Part shown: piece by piece, positions 34,466 through 42,501 of the stretch | Position numbering within the stretch: the stretch's first letter is position 1 | Layout of the letters: every line of letters begins with the position of its first letter | Source: Thermogemmatispora carboxidivorans | Lineage (GTDB): Bacteria > Chloroflexota > Ktedonobacteria > Ktedonobacterales > Ktedonobacteraceae | Assembly (NCBI RefSeq): GCF_000702505.1 | Contig: NZ_JNIM01000001.1 | Location: forward strand, 3,224,001 to 3,288,000 | Direction of reading: 5' to 3' | DNA: 64,000 nucleotides | The notes under the pieces: generated by a model | Told to the model about the DNA's origin: nothing | Database searches by the model: none | What the model saw: only the letters and a program-made list of their open reading frames with translations | Translations under genes and position numbers: made by a program

Positions 34466-34495
34466 GAGAAAGATCCAACGAGGTGGGGGGAGGGA

Positions 34496-34539
34496 GGGGC
34501 ATTCGCACCCAGGAGGGCAAATAAGCGGTGCGATGCCCC
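34496..34539. terminator. Bidirectional hairpin between folD and globin gene
   Basis: GGGGCATTCGCACC (34496-34509) pairs with GGTGCGATGCCCC (34527-34539) around a 17-base loop. It lies between convergent genes and likely terminates both; a poly-U run is absent. Confidence 0.5.
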
Positions 34540-34552
34540 CCCACGCAACGTG

Positions 34553-34954
34553 CTATGGTTCACCAGCAGCAATCATCTGGGAGCTGATGACCTCAAAAGC
34601 CTGCACCCAGGCATCTTGCATGGCCGGCGTGAAACGCGGCCCAAGAAAGTCGACAAAGGTGGCAATCAGGGCTTGCCCAACCAGGGGATAGTGCTCCGGT
34701 TGCACGCCATAGCGATAATGACGCTCACCCAGCTTGTGTAGCACCGGCCCAAGGTTCTCCCCACGCTCAACACCAGCAACCACGGCGGCGAGTGTAGCCA
34801 TGAGGGCACCTTCCTGACGCCGCATGTCGGTATTGGCAAAGAGCGGGCGCGTTTGCGGATAGGTCGCGAAAAGACGTTCGTAGAACTGGCGCGCGAAAGC
34901 TTCTTTCTGGGGGGCAATTAACCCAAAGCTTTCTTTGAGCAAGGGCGCATTCAT
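34553..34954 (-). CDS. Single-domain globin (flavohaemoglobin-type haem domain)
   Basis: 133-residue haem protein. The N-terminal LLKESFGLIAPQKEAFARQFYERLFATYPQTRPLFANTDM segment and the proximal His region LHKLGERHYRYGVQPEHYPLVGQALIATF match the haem domain of flavohaemoglobins; no FAD/NAD reductase domain follows. ATG 34954 is chosen since the 39 upstream codons are Arg/Glu-rich and non-globin. Such globins bind O2 or NO and need a partner reductase; in a CO-oxidising, O2-respiring bacterium a role in NO detoxification or O2 delivery is plausible but unproven. Confidence 0.88.
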   Translation of the reverse strand: MNAPLLKESFGLIAPQKEAFARQFYERLFATYPQTRPLFANTDMRRQEGALMATLAAVVAGVERGENLGPVLHKLGERHYRYGVQPEHYPLVGQALIATFVDFLGPRFTPAMQDAWVQAFEVISSQMIAAGEP

Positions 34955-35523
34955 GGCGCGTCGCCTCTCTTCCTTTCTTGTCTCTCTCGCTATCCGTTCT
35001 TCCTTCACCTCTCGCACGGCAACAGGATCAGACAGCCCCAGATCGCTGGCGCCCTTGCTCGCCGATCTCATTCGCTGCCCTGCCCTGCATCAGCCGCCTG
35101 GCTGGACGCTATTGTTAATTATGCCCAGTTCTTTTCTCTGGTTATACAGTATCATTTTCTATTTCCCCCGTAAATGAGTAGAATAGCTAATTATGACTTC
35201 AAATATTTGTGCATTGTGCACAGTTTCCTGTGGCCTCGCCTGGATCAGAGCAGCTCGCTCCTCTCCATTAGCACCAACCGCGCATGGTAACTATATAGAC
35301 TGATGTCTATATGAAGATGTCCCGCCTGGAAGGCGGGACATCTTGCTTTCGCGCTGTCACTCAGCTATACTACTACTGACAAAAGGAGGTTGGGGCGCGT
35401 CCCCCGCGCCGGGTGAAGCAGCGTCTTCCTCCCCTATCCCCTGTGCTTGTTGTCCTGCTCCTTTCTTCTCCTCAGTAGCAGGCCCAGGCCAGCGACTCCC
35501 CCACCAAGCAGGAGATTCCCCTC
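34955..35523. other. 569-base intergenic region with two stacked hairpins
   Basis: No gene supported. Two adjacent perfect inverted repeats lie at 35293-35344 (listed separately). AT content is higher around 35100-35220 (TTGTTAATTATGCCC, TATTTCC stretches), likely holding the globin promoter on the minus strand. A ribosome site AGGAGA precedes the tail-like gene at 35524. Confidence 0.5.
35293..35344. other. Tandem hairpins, second a 14-base stem with 3-base loop
   Basis: First: ATATAGAC (35293-35300), TGAT, GTCTATAT (35305-35312). Second: AAGATGTCCCGCCT (35314-35327), loop GGA, AGGCGGGACATCTT (35331-35344). The second is among the strongest hairpins in the window. Neither sits directly after a gene read in its direction, so they may end an unrecognised small RNA or be part of a mobile-element remnant. 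Confidence 0.55.
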
Positions 35524-37584
35524 ATGGTTCGTACTCTTCCCAATCCCCTGAGCGCCGCTCTCAACAGCCTTACGCGCCGCCCGGTCTTGACTCTCAACGT
35601 GGCCGATCATGTCCTCCACTACGCTCCTTACCAGACGCCGGGGACCCCTGAGAGCTGGCATGACGCCTGTCTCGCCAGCGATGGCAGCATCGTGCGCGTC
35701 CGTCTGGCGCGCTCCAGCTCCTTTCTTACGGGGACTTTCCAGGTTCAACGCATCAGCGATCCTGCTCAGGCCAGCCAGTGGGCTACCAGTGCCTGGGTGA
35801 CGCTCCCGGGCGCCGCTGGCGTGATGAATCAGGATGGCAGTTGCGCTGTTGCCAACTGTGGGGGTCTGCTGCGGGCTTTTGCTCAGCGTGGCAGTGGCGG
35901 CAACCAGCTCTGGGTCTGGACTTCCACCAACAATGGCCTGAGCTGGAGCGGCCCGACAACTGTGCTTTCCCCGCCGAGCAACGCCTTGATCAAAGGTATT
36001 GCCTGCGCTGGCACCAACGATGTCTTTTTTCTTTACGATGTCGCTGGTGGCGAAGCTATCGGCTGCTCCTTTTTCAACGGCAGTGGCTGGTCCAATCTGC
36101 AGAGCTGGTCGCTGCCGCCGTTGGGAGCCGGTGGCGGACTGGCCAGCGCCTGCTCTGGCTCCCTCTACACGCTGATTTACTCGGATAATTACTCGCTGAG
36201 CACCTGCACCTTTAACGCCGCTAATGGGCAGTGGAGTTCTGGCGTAGCGATCGCGCCGGCTACAACTACCGCCATTATGCGCCTGGCTCCGCGTCTCTCC
36301 TTCGCGGATGGCCTCTACACGCTAAGCTGCGTTGAAGCCGACAGCGGGAATCTGACCGGTTCTGTTTATAGCTACCCACGGCTGCGCCAGTCGCTGGACC
36401 TGGTTCACTGGTCAAATGGGACTATTCTGCATATGCTGTCCTGTAGCTACGGGGCCGTCGTGTTGCCCGTCGCCAGTCCCGCCAGTGGAAACGCAGGTCC
36501 GCGCTCCTACGTCCTGACGATGCCAACGATCGCCAGCGCCCCCCTCTTCCAGAGCACTAACCCACAGCAGGCTCTCGACCTCTCTCCTGCTGTGCTGGCC
36601 TATCGGCGCCTGGAGCGCCCAGGCCGTCCCGCCCGCTTAGAGGTACTGCTGGACAACAGCGATGGCAGCTATAATAGCCTGGTCAGCAGGGCCGGTAGCT
36701 ACCGTCCGCTCGGCCTGGGGGCCACGCTGACTCTGAGTGAGGGCTACTACGCCGGTACGCCGCCTTCTCCGACACAGATCAAGACTGGCAGCTATGTCCT
36801 GAGTCAGCTCCATTTTCTGCGCTCTCCCCAGGAGCATCGCCTCTTGCTCGTCGCCAACGATCGCACGCGCCAGCTTGATCTGCTCGCCCGCTACCAGAAC
36901 AGCTACAATGGCCAGACGCTGGCCTTTCTGATTAGCGAGGTCTGCGCCCGCGCTGGTCTCTTTGCCATCGCTCTTCCCGCTACCGACCAGCTGAGCCAGA
37001 CTATTCCCTCTTTTGTCATCCAGGCAGGCCAGCCTTACCGCGCGGCCCTCGACGAGCTGTGCAATACGTACGGTCTGGTCTACTTCCTTGATCAGGATGA
37101 GGTTCTGCGCTTCCGTGAGCTGAGCAGCAGCGAGGCCCCTGTCTGGTCCTACCAGCCAGAGATTGAGCTGCTCAGTATCGGCAGCAGCGACGAGCGCGCC
37201 AATCATATCATCGTCAGTGGCAAGCCACCGGCCAGTGGTTCGCCTCAAGCCTTGACGACCGCTGAGGCCTACGACGATCTCCATGTGCAGCAGGTGGGCT
37301 GCGAGCGCCTGCGCTATCACATTGACCACAAGCTGACCACGACCAGCCAATGCGCTCAGAAGGCGGCCTTCTTGCTGGCTCAGGAGCAACGCGCCGCCAG
37401 CCGCCACCGCATCACTGTGCCGCTGAATCCAGCGCTACAGCTTTTCGATGCCGTGACACTGACCGATAGCCTGGCGCCTACGGGTAGCGGCCAGAGCCTG
37501 ACCTGTCGTATCAGCGGCCTGACGGTCCGCTATGTCGCTCAGGAGGGCCTGGCGGAGATGCAACTTGACCTGGAAGGTCTTTAG
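35524..37584 (+). CDS. Phage tail/baseplate hub-like protein
   Basis: 686-residue protein of two parts. Residues 1 to about 330 are Ser/Gly/Thr-rich beta-structure with an Asp-box-like TSTNNGLSWSGP, suggesting a propeller. Residues about 350-686 resemble tail hub or late-control proteins (gp27/gpD or Gp37-like): LEVLLDNSDGSYN, LSQLHFLRSPQEHRLLLVANDR, LAFLISEVCARAGLFAI, SFVIQAGQPYRAALDELCNTYGL, DQDEVLRFRE, then RANHIIVSGKPP. No other tail, capsid, terminase or integrase gene is near, so it is not an intact prophage. Start ATG 35524 follows AGGAGA by eight bases. Its stop lies one base before a CRISPR array. Codon usage looks like the host. Role is inferred from resemblance only. Confidence 0.65.
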   Translation: MVRTLPNPLSAALNSLTRRPVLTLNVADHVLHYAPYQTPGTPESWHDACLASDGSIVRVRLARSSSFLTGTFQVQRISDPAQASQWATSAWVTLPGAAGVMNQDGSCAVANCGGLLRAFAQRGSGGNQLWVWTSTNNGLSWSGPTTVLSPPSNALIKGIACAGTNDVFFLYDVAGGEAIGCSFFNGSGWSNLQSWSLPPLGAGGGLASACSGSLYTLIYSDNYSLSTCTFNAANGQWSSGVAIAPATTTAIMRLAPRLSFADGLYTLSCVEADSGNLTGSVYSYPRLRQSLDLVHWSNGTILHMLSCSYGAVVLPVASPASGNAGPRSYVLTMPTIASAPLFQSTNPQQALDLSPAVLAYRRLERPGRPARLEVLLDNSDGSYNSLVSRAGSYRPLGLGATLTLSEGYYAGTPPSPTQIKTGSYVLSQLHFLRSPQEHRLLLVANDRTRQLDLLARYQNSYNGQTLAFLISEVCARAGLFAIALPATDQLSQTIPSFVIQAGQPYRAALDELCNTYGLVYFLDQDEVLRFRELSSSEAPVWSYQPEIELLSIGSSDERANHIIVSGKPPASGSPQALTTAEAYDDLHVQQVGCERLRYHIDHKLTTTSQCAQKAAFLLAQEQRAASRHRITVPLNPALQLFDAVTLTDSLAPTGSGQSLTCRISGLTVRYVAQEGLAEMQLDLEGL

Positions 37585-37585
37585 C

Positions 37586-37928
37586 GTTTCAATCCCAGAG
37601 CGGGCTTCTCTCCCATTCTGACGAACAGCGAGGAAGAGGAGTCAGGGAGTTGTGTCATGAGTTTCAATCCCAGAGCGGGCTTCTCTCCCATTCTGACTTT
37701 TGTGGTTGGAAGATAACTCGAAATTATTTTCGAGAATATGTTTCAATCCCAGAGCGGGCTTCTCTCCCATTCTGACTTTTGTGGTTGGAAGATAACTCGA
37801 AATTATTTTCGAGAATATGTTTCAATCCCAGAGCGGGCTTCTCTCCCATTCTGACTTGGCGTTCTTCGATTACACGCGGAATTGCTGGATGGTTTCAATC
37901 CCAGAGCGGGCTTCTCTCGCATTCTGAC
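37586..37928 (-). CRISPR. CRISPR array, five 37-base repeats, four spacers
   Basis: Repeats at 37586-37622, 37661-37697, 37740-37776, 37819-37855 and 37892-37928. On the plus strand they begin GTTTCAATCC and end CCCATTCTGAC; the minus strand ends GGATTGAAAC, the classic 3' end of type I/III repeats, suggesting transcription leftward. The rightmost repeat has one change (TCTCGCATT for TCTCCCATT). Spacers: 38, 42, 42 and 36 bases; spacers 2 and 3 are identical. No cas genes are in the window, so Cas proteins must act in trans if it is functional. The first repeat starts one base after the stop codon of the tail-like gene. Confidence 0.95.
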
Positions 37929-38439
37929 AGTACCCTCCCTAGGGTAGCATCGCAGGCGGTCTCAGTCAAGCCTTTTCGAGCATCCCAAAAAAAACGGTCA
38001 TCAGTGACCGCTTTTATGCGGTCATGATGCCAACCACTATGGCCTTGGTGCAGCCCGGGGAGCCATTCGAGCATCGCTGCATGAAAACCCGGGCACTGAG
38101 ATCCTCGAAGCGAACAGCATGAGCGGCAAAAGAGGTATTTACCCAAGAGGGTCCTGCTGCCCCGGAGAGAGCGCCGGCGTGGGAGACGGCAATAAAGCTG
38201 CGGTACCACTCCAGGCCAACCATCAATTTATTGATACATATCCCCAAAAAGACTATTTGCTTTATAGCCGGACCGCGATATAGAATGTCAGCGGAGCGGC
38301 CCGCCAAAGCACTGAAGAGGAGACGCAGCGTTTCCAGCAAATGGGCGCCGCTCAATCGTGGTAAGATGCATCTCTCTCTGTGCAGAGCACAGCTTGCCTT
38401 ACTAGCCGAGACCAGAAGAAAGGAAGGAGTGAGTTCCCT
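37929..38439. other. Array flank and intergenic region, with terminator
   Basis: If the array is read leftward, its leader should begin at 37929, yet the tract is not markedly AT-rich. It holds ACCCT/AGGGT near the array and, at 37987-38010, a perfect hairpin CGGTCA-TCAG-TGACCG preceded by eight A: on the minus strand this is a textbook terminator (stem then U8), and on the plus strand the stem is followed by CTTTTATG. It would stop minus-strand transcription before the array. The remaining bases to 38439 contain a minus-strand open frame (38014-38559) that overlaps the next gene and is not supported. Confidence 0.5.
37987..38010 (-). terminator. Intrinsic terminator beside the CRISPR array
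   Basis: Minus strand: CGGTCA, loop CTGA, TGACCG, then eight T. It would insulate the array from transcription coming from the right. Confidence 0.7.
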
Positions 38440-39108
38440 GTGGCTCAACCGCGTCGTATTCTGATGGTAGTGACTGGTCACGATCGCATTGACGCCGAGC
38501 ACCAGACGGGGATCTGGTTTGAGGAATTCGCAGTTCCCTATCAGGCTTTTAAAGAGCAAGGCTGGCAGATCACAGTCGCCAGCCCGCGCGGTGGCAGCGT
38601 GCCCGTTGACCCGCGTAGCGAACCCAAGGAAGAAGAGGCCCAGAAGTACGCCGAGGCCCGGGCCCAGCTAGAGAACACGCGGCCTCTTACCGGCCTGAAC
38701 GCCGCCGATTACGACGCCATCTTCCTGCCTGGCGGGCATGGCGTGATGTTCGATCTGGCCGAAGATACGACTCTGCACCGCCTGCTTGGCGACTTCGAGC
38801 GCCAGGGCAAGGTCATCGCCGCTGTCTGCCACGGTCCAGCGGGCCTGGTTGGCGCGCGGCGGGATGATGGTCAGCCGCTGGTGGCGGGTAAGACCATCAC
38901 GGCCTTCACCGACGAGGAGGAGCGCGCCACCGGGCTGGATAAGTTTATGCCCTTCCTGCTGGAGACGCGCCTGCGCGAGTTGGGAGCCAATTTCGTGACC
39001 CGCCCCAATTGGTCCGACCACGTCGAGCGCGATGGGCGGCTGATCACGGGCCAGAACCCGCAGTCGAGCGCCAGCATCGCGCGCGCTGTGATCGAGGCCC
39101 TGAGCTAG
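38440..39108 (+). CDS. DJ-1/PfpI-family type 1 glutamine amidotransferase-like protein
   Basis: 222-residue protein of the class I glutamine-amidotransferase-like fold (Hsp31/DJ-1/ThiJ group). The nucleophile elbow is AAVCHGPAGL with the Cys-His pair; LPGGHGVMFDLAED precedes it. Relatives act as glyoxalase III, chaperone-like or protein/nucleotide deglycase enzymes. The start GTG 38440 has AAGGAAGGAG about ten bases upstream and matches the family's N-terminus (RRILMVVTGHD); the longer frame to 38380 crosses the probable promoter. It stands alone between the CRISPR flank and a convergent membrane gene, and a U-tailed hairpin follows. Confidence 0.9.
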   Translation: MAQPRRILMVVTGHDRIDAEHQTGIWFEEFAVPYQAFKEQGWQITVASPRGGSVPVDPRSEPKEEEAQKYAEARAQLENTRPLTGLNAADYDAIFLPGGHGVMFDLAEDTTLHRLLGDFERQGKVIAAVCHGPAGLVGARRDDGQPLVAGKTITAFTDEEERATGLDKFMPFLLETRLRELGANFVTRPNWSDHVERDGRLITGQNPQSSASIARAVIEALS

Positions 39109-39123
39109 GCTGGAGGCTCCAGG

Positions 39124-39166
39124 GGGCGCCCAGCTCTTCCCTTGAGCGGGCTGGCGCGCCCTTTTC
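39124..39166 (+). terminator. Intrinsic terminator after the DJ-1 gene
   Basis: GGGCGCCCAGC (39124-39134) pairs GCTGGCGCGCCC (39150-39161) with one bulge, followed by TTTTC. Confidence 0.65.
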
Positions 39167-39192
39167 TCCGCCGTCGTTCCTCCCCGTCGCAG

Positions 39193-39693
39193 CTAGGCTT
39201 TACCTGCTCGTCGACGGCGCTGCTCGGCCATCCTGCGCCGATGCTCCAGACGGCGCCGACGGCGTTCCCGGCGTCGGGCCGCTTCCAGCTCAGGATCGCT
39301 CTCAATTACCTCCAACGCCTGACCGTTGCGCCCCCCCTGGTCGGTGCTGGCTGCCGAGGCAGCTCCGTCCGCACTCTGACGGGGCGCAGGCCGACCTCGC
39401 GTGGCCATGCGTACGACCATCACAGCCAGCACCAGGGAGATGATGAGTAAGGCAAAAGAGGCTCCGAACAAGTAGGGCGTTACCGAGGAGGGCAGCAGCG
39501 TTGTCCTGGCCAGAGCACTGATAAAGAAGACCAGCGCCAGCAGCAGGTACTCGCTGCCCGTAAGAATATTAACCTGCTGAAAGGGCCGCATCCCCGGCTG
39601 GGCCCGCAAGCGGCGACGCCCAACCACCAGGTTATACCCCCCCAGGGCCACAAAGAAGAGGCCAAAGACAACAAGAATGCGTGGATCATTCAT
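39193..39693 (-). CDS. Small membrane protein with Arg-rich tail
   Basis: Hypothetical, 166 residues. Three predicted membrane helices lie in the first two thirds (ILVVFGLFFVALGGYNLVV, LLLALVFFISALA, YLFGASFALLIISLVLAVMVV). The C-terminal 60 residues are soluble and end in a long Arg/Glu run (ARRRERRRRRLEHRRRMAEQRRRRAG), probably cytoplasmic and possibly nucleic-acid or membrane associating. No family recognised. ATG 39693 is used; the ribosome site upstream is weak. It may form an operon with the larger membrane gene 70 bases upstream on the same strand. Confidence 0.65.
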   Translation of the reverse strand: MNDPRILVVFGLFFVALGGYNLVVGRRRLRAQPGMRPFQQVNILTGSEYLLLALVFFISALARTTLLPSSVTPYLFGASFALLIISLVLAVMVVRMATRGRPAPRQSADGAASAASTDQGGRNGQALEVIESDPELEAARRRERRRRRLEHRRRMAEQRRRRAGKA

Positions 39694-39763
39694 AAGTATA
39701 CATACTCATCAATGAGAGTCATCGCCGGCCAATTGCGCAAGCCCGGCGGAGCGAAGACCAGCG

Positions 39764-41299
39764 TTACGACCGGCCTGTCCGGCTGGCACGCGCACGCTCA
39801 TACTGCCAGCGCAAAGCCAGGGCCAGAAGCAGAGACAGCAACGGCCCCGTCACGAGATTCAGGCTGAAGGTCAGCGGATCGAGTACGCGCAGCGTCCGCA
39901 GCGGCAGTGCGATATCGGCATGAGGGATCTGCAGTAGGCCAGCCAGGCCCTGAAACACCCAGAGATCAGGGGCCAGCACCAGCGCCAGACCCAGCAAGGC
40001 CGCCAAGAGCAGGTATGATGGCCAGCCTGGCCGCCCTGGCTCTCCTCCGGAGGCAGGGGCGATAGCAGGCGTCTCTTGACCGTAGGTGGTCAGGAGGAGC
40101 AAGGCCAGGGCGGCGCCATTCAAGACCACTGGTTCCAGGGCCAGGACATCGAACATGGTCCCATTCCCGAGGAAGAGCGGAATACGCCACAAGAGTGAGA
40201 AAATAATCAGGGCGGCGTCGGGCCGGCTCAGATCGATATGAATAGGCACCTGCCAGGGCAAGAGCGCCGATAACAGGCGCAGCGTCGGAAAGGGGCCGGG
40301 CGCAAACTGATAGAGCACAAACATGGCATCGTAGGCCGCCGCGAAGAGGTAGCCCACCACTGTCGGCAGCAGCGCCAGGAACAGAACGGCGATCGCATAG
40401 CTCAGCAACGAACGGCGTGCCGGCCTTGAATCCGCCATCGTCTCGCCAGCTTCCGTGGTCTCCTCTGCCTCTTCCTCCTGCTCTCCCTCTGCTTCGTCCC
40501 CCCTGCTTTCCTCGTTGATGATTTGAGCCGCAGCCTCAGTCTTCTCAGAGGCAGCGCTCGCCATCTCCTGGGCTGGCGCATCTCTTTTGCCCTGGTCAGT
40601 TCTGAGCGAAACCGCCAGTGCCGCCTCTTCGGAAGCCGCTTCTTCTTCCTCCTCTGAGGACTCTTCTTCCTCAGTCTGAGCAAAGACCTGGCTTCGCCGC
40701 TCCTTCGTAGGAGACTGCGAGCGGGCCGGTAGTGGCCGTAACGGGGCGAAGGCCAAATGGCCGAGTGCAGCCCCGACGACACTCAGCGCCAGCGCAAAGA
40801 TGATCACCAGTCCCCAGGTACTCAAAAAGGCCAGGCGCAGCTCAGCCTGGGTCAGGAGCGTCGACAGCACAGAGGGATAGGTCAGGGCGGCGCCCAGATG
40901 GCAGAGAGCCAGAATGGCGCCGGACAGAGCTGCCTCCAGCAAGCCGGGACGCTGCAGTGTGCGCAGCTTACGGATGGCTGTCACGAGCAGCCCACAGCCG
41001 GGAGCAGCCAACGCCGCCACAGGCACCAGCGCCGTCGAAGGCTGCACATTTAAACGGGCAATAATTGCAAAGAGCAGGCCCACCACCGTGAGCACTTCCA
41101 CCGCCAGCCAGTCAGGTCCAGTTTTCTCCTGACGCTGCGGCTGCGCATCGGCGCCAGGGGCTGCCCCGCTGGCCCCCGTAGCCTCCTGGCCCCCTTCAGG
41201 CTGTTGGCTACGATCGCTGGCGCTGGCAGGGACTTCGGCAACCGTCTCCTGGGCCTGCGGAGCAGCGGCGGTGCGCTCAGAACATTCGGATTCTTGCAT
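39764..41299 (-). CDS. Multi-spanning membrane protein with acidic insert
   Basis: Hypothetical integral membrane protein, about 511 residues from ATG 41299 with roughly ten helices. Its N-terminal 60 residues are Glu/Ala-rich and soluble. Between the helix groups lies a strongly acidic, Glu/Ala-rich stretch of about 80 residues (EEEESSEEEEEAASEEAALA and EGEQEEEAEETTEAGE). The longer in-frame reading to 41443 includes a Cys/Arg/Leu-rich stretch crossing a palindrome and is not believed. No family resemblance is confident; glycosyltransferase-like membrane proteins are one possibility. The adjoining gene is a small membrane protein on the same strand. Confidence 0.65.
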   Translation of the reverse strand: MQESECSERTAAAPQAQETVAEVPASASDRSQQPEGGQEATGASGAAPGADAQPQRQEKTGPDWLAVEVLTVVGLLFAIIARLNVQPSTALVPVAALAAPGCGLLVTAIRKLRTLQRPGLLEAALSGAILALCHLGAALTYPSVLSTLLTQAELRLAFLSTWGLVIIFALALSVVGAALGHLAFAPLRPLPARSQSPTKERRSQVFAQTEEEESSEEEEEAASEEAALAVSLRTDQGKRDAPAQEMASAASEKTEAAAQIINEESRGDEAEGEQEEEAEETTEAGETMADSRPARRSLLSYAIAVLFLALLPTVVGYLFAAAYDAMFVLYQFAPGPFPTLRLLSALLPWQVPIHIDLSRPDAALIIFSLLWRIPLFLGNGTMFDVLALEPVVLNGAALALLLLTTYGQETPAIAPASGGEPGRPGWPSYLLLAALLGLALVLAPDLWVFQGLAGLLQIPHADIALPLRTLRVLDPLTFSLNLVTGPLLSLLLALALRWQYERARASRTGRS

Positions 41300-41377
41300 G
41301 CAGACGCTCAGCTCCTCATGGACAATCTGCCAGGATAGTAGCACATTGAGAAGAGAGCGACAAGAGGCAAGCCAGCT

Positions 41378-41414
41378 AGCCCGGCTAGCGAGTAGCCTGG
41401 TTGCTAGCCGGGCT
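41378..41414. promoter_or_regulatory. 12-base inverted repeat upstream of the membrane gene
   Basis: AGCCCGGCTAGC (41378-41389) and GCTAGCCGGGCT (41403-41414) are perfectly complementary around 13 bases, about 80 bases upstream of the chosen start. It may be an operator or a leader hairpin; its length suggests stable RNA structure. Confidence 0.45.
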
Positions 41415-41500
41415 GAGTCGTCGCAATAGCAATGGAAGAACACCCCGGCCTGATAGGCCAGGAGGTAGACTGATCAACAAAGCGGGTAAGCGAGGAAACG

Positions 41501-42346
41501 CTAGCTGTCGGGGTTGCTGGTCCCCGGAAACCAGACAATGGCGCTGACTACCTCCTTGCCGGGCACCGCCAGTTCGCCCCCGTCAGGCACCAGCCAGCCC
41601 TCCAGGAAGGCATGTAGCTCGCGACGTGTTGCCTCATCATCGGGCAGGAGCAGCTGCTCTAGCAGCTCGTCCACGGCCTCATCGAGGGAGGGGTAGCGCA
41701 GCGAAAGAGGTGTTCTGACAATCTCCACATTGGCGTAGATGCCCATCTCAAAGAGGACATCCAGCAGGTGGATATAGGCCGGCGAGCGAGCCAGCTCCCT
41801 TCCATGAAAGTGGCGCCAGACCGGAGCTGTAAACTCATCAAGGTGGGTGGCCCGCATATAGATATAGCAGGTTCGTCGGGCGGCGGCGCGCAGCTTCTCG
41901 ACAAAAGGAACGACCTCGCGAATCGGATAGAGCACATGGCTACAGAGGACGATGTCAGCCTGCAGCTCAGCCGGAGCCGCCTCCCAGGTCGACTGGATCG
42001 TCACAATGTTGTTCACTGCTCTCTCCGCCGCCTCCTGACGCAGGTAGCCCAACATGGCCGCGTTCGGCTCGACTGCGTAGACGGTCTGCACCAGAGGCGC
42101 GGCAGCCAGCGCGAAGCGGCCTGTTCCGGCTCCTACATCGAGCACGGTGAGCGTCGGCTCCAGCTCCTGACGAATGCGCAGAAAGAAAGGATCGCGCACT
42201 CCGCGCTCGCGCGTGCTGCGATGGTAAAAGCGCGCGCGCCGGTCCCAGAATTGGGCACTGGAGCGCCCCAGGCGGGCATAGATCGCCTCCATCTGCTGCG
42301 CACGCGCATCGTGAAGAGCGTACCAGCGTTCAAGCGCGCTTTCCAT
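41501..42346 (-). CDS. Class I SAM-dependent methyltransferase
   Basis: Methyltransferase-fold protein, about 281 residues from ATG 42346 (AAAGGAG upstream). The SAM motif is TVLDVGAGTGRFALAAAPLVQTVYAVEPNAAML, followed by VLCSHVLYPIREVVPFVEKL. The first 60 residues form a helical cap (ALERWYALHDARAQQMEAIYARLG). The C-terminus contains a DEAVDELLEQLLLPDDEATRRELHAFLEGW helical segment. Substrate unknown. It lies downstream of coxG by about 150 bases on the same strand, so it might be the last gene of the CO operon transcript, but no function in CO oxidation can be claimed. Confidence 0.85.
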   Translation of the reverse strand: MESALERWYALHDARAQQMEAIYARLGRSSAQFWDRRARFYHRSTRERGVRDPFFLRIRQELEPTLTVLDVGAGTGRFALAAAPLVQTVYAVEPNAAMLGYLRQEAAERAVNNIVTIQSTWEAAPAELQADIVLCSHVLYPIREVVPFVEKLRAAARRTCYIYMRATHLDEFTAPVWRHFHGRELARSPAYIHLLDVLFEMGIYANVEIVRTPLSLRYPSLDEAVDELLEQLLLPDDEATRRELHAFLEGWLVPDGGELAVPGKEVVSAIVWFPGTSNPDS

Positions 42347-42501
42347 AGGCTTCACGGCTCCTTTGTGGCTCTATCCTCCGTCGGCCTGATCCTGCCCGCC
42401 TCCCTGCGCTGAGACAGTAGGTCAGCGGGCAGACAGACGGGCAGGCAGGAGGCTATAGAGAGGGCAGGACAGAGGCTAGCTTCTGCTCCGCTCGGCTCGC
42501 C

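Noticed and set aside
36637..37407. 256-codon minus-strand frame
   Set aside because: Antisense to the tail-like gene; translation is low-complexity Ala/Leu/Gly.
35524..38010. Prophage or complete CRISPR-Cas locus
   Set aside because: Only one tail-like gene and one array are present; no integrase, capsid, terminase or cas gene could be recognised, and no attachment-site repeats were found.
38014..38559. 181-codon minus-strand frame beside the CRISPR array
   Set aside because: It overlaps the DJ-1 gene and the terminator; no homology pattern and no ribosome site, so no cas-like or toxin gene is claimed.
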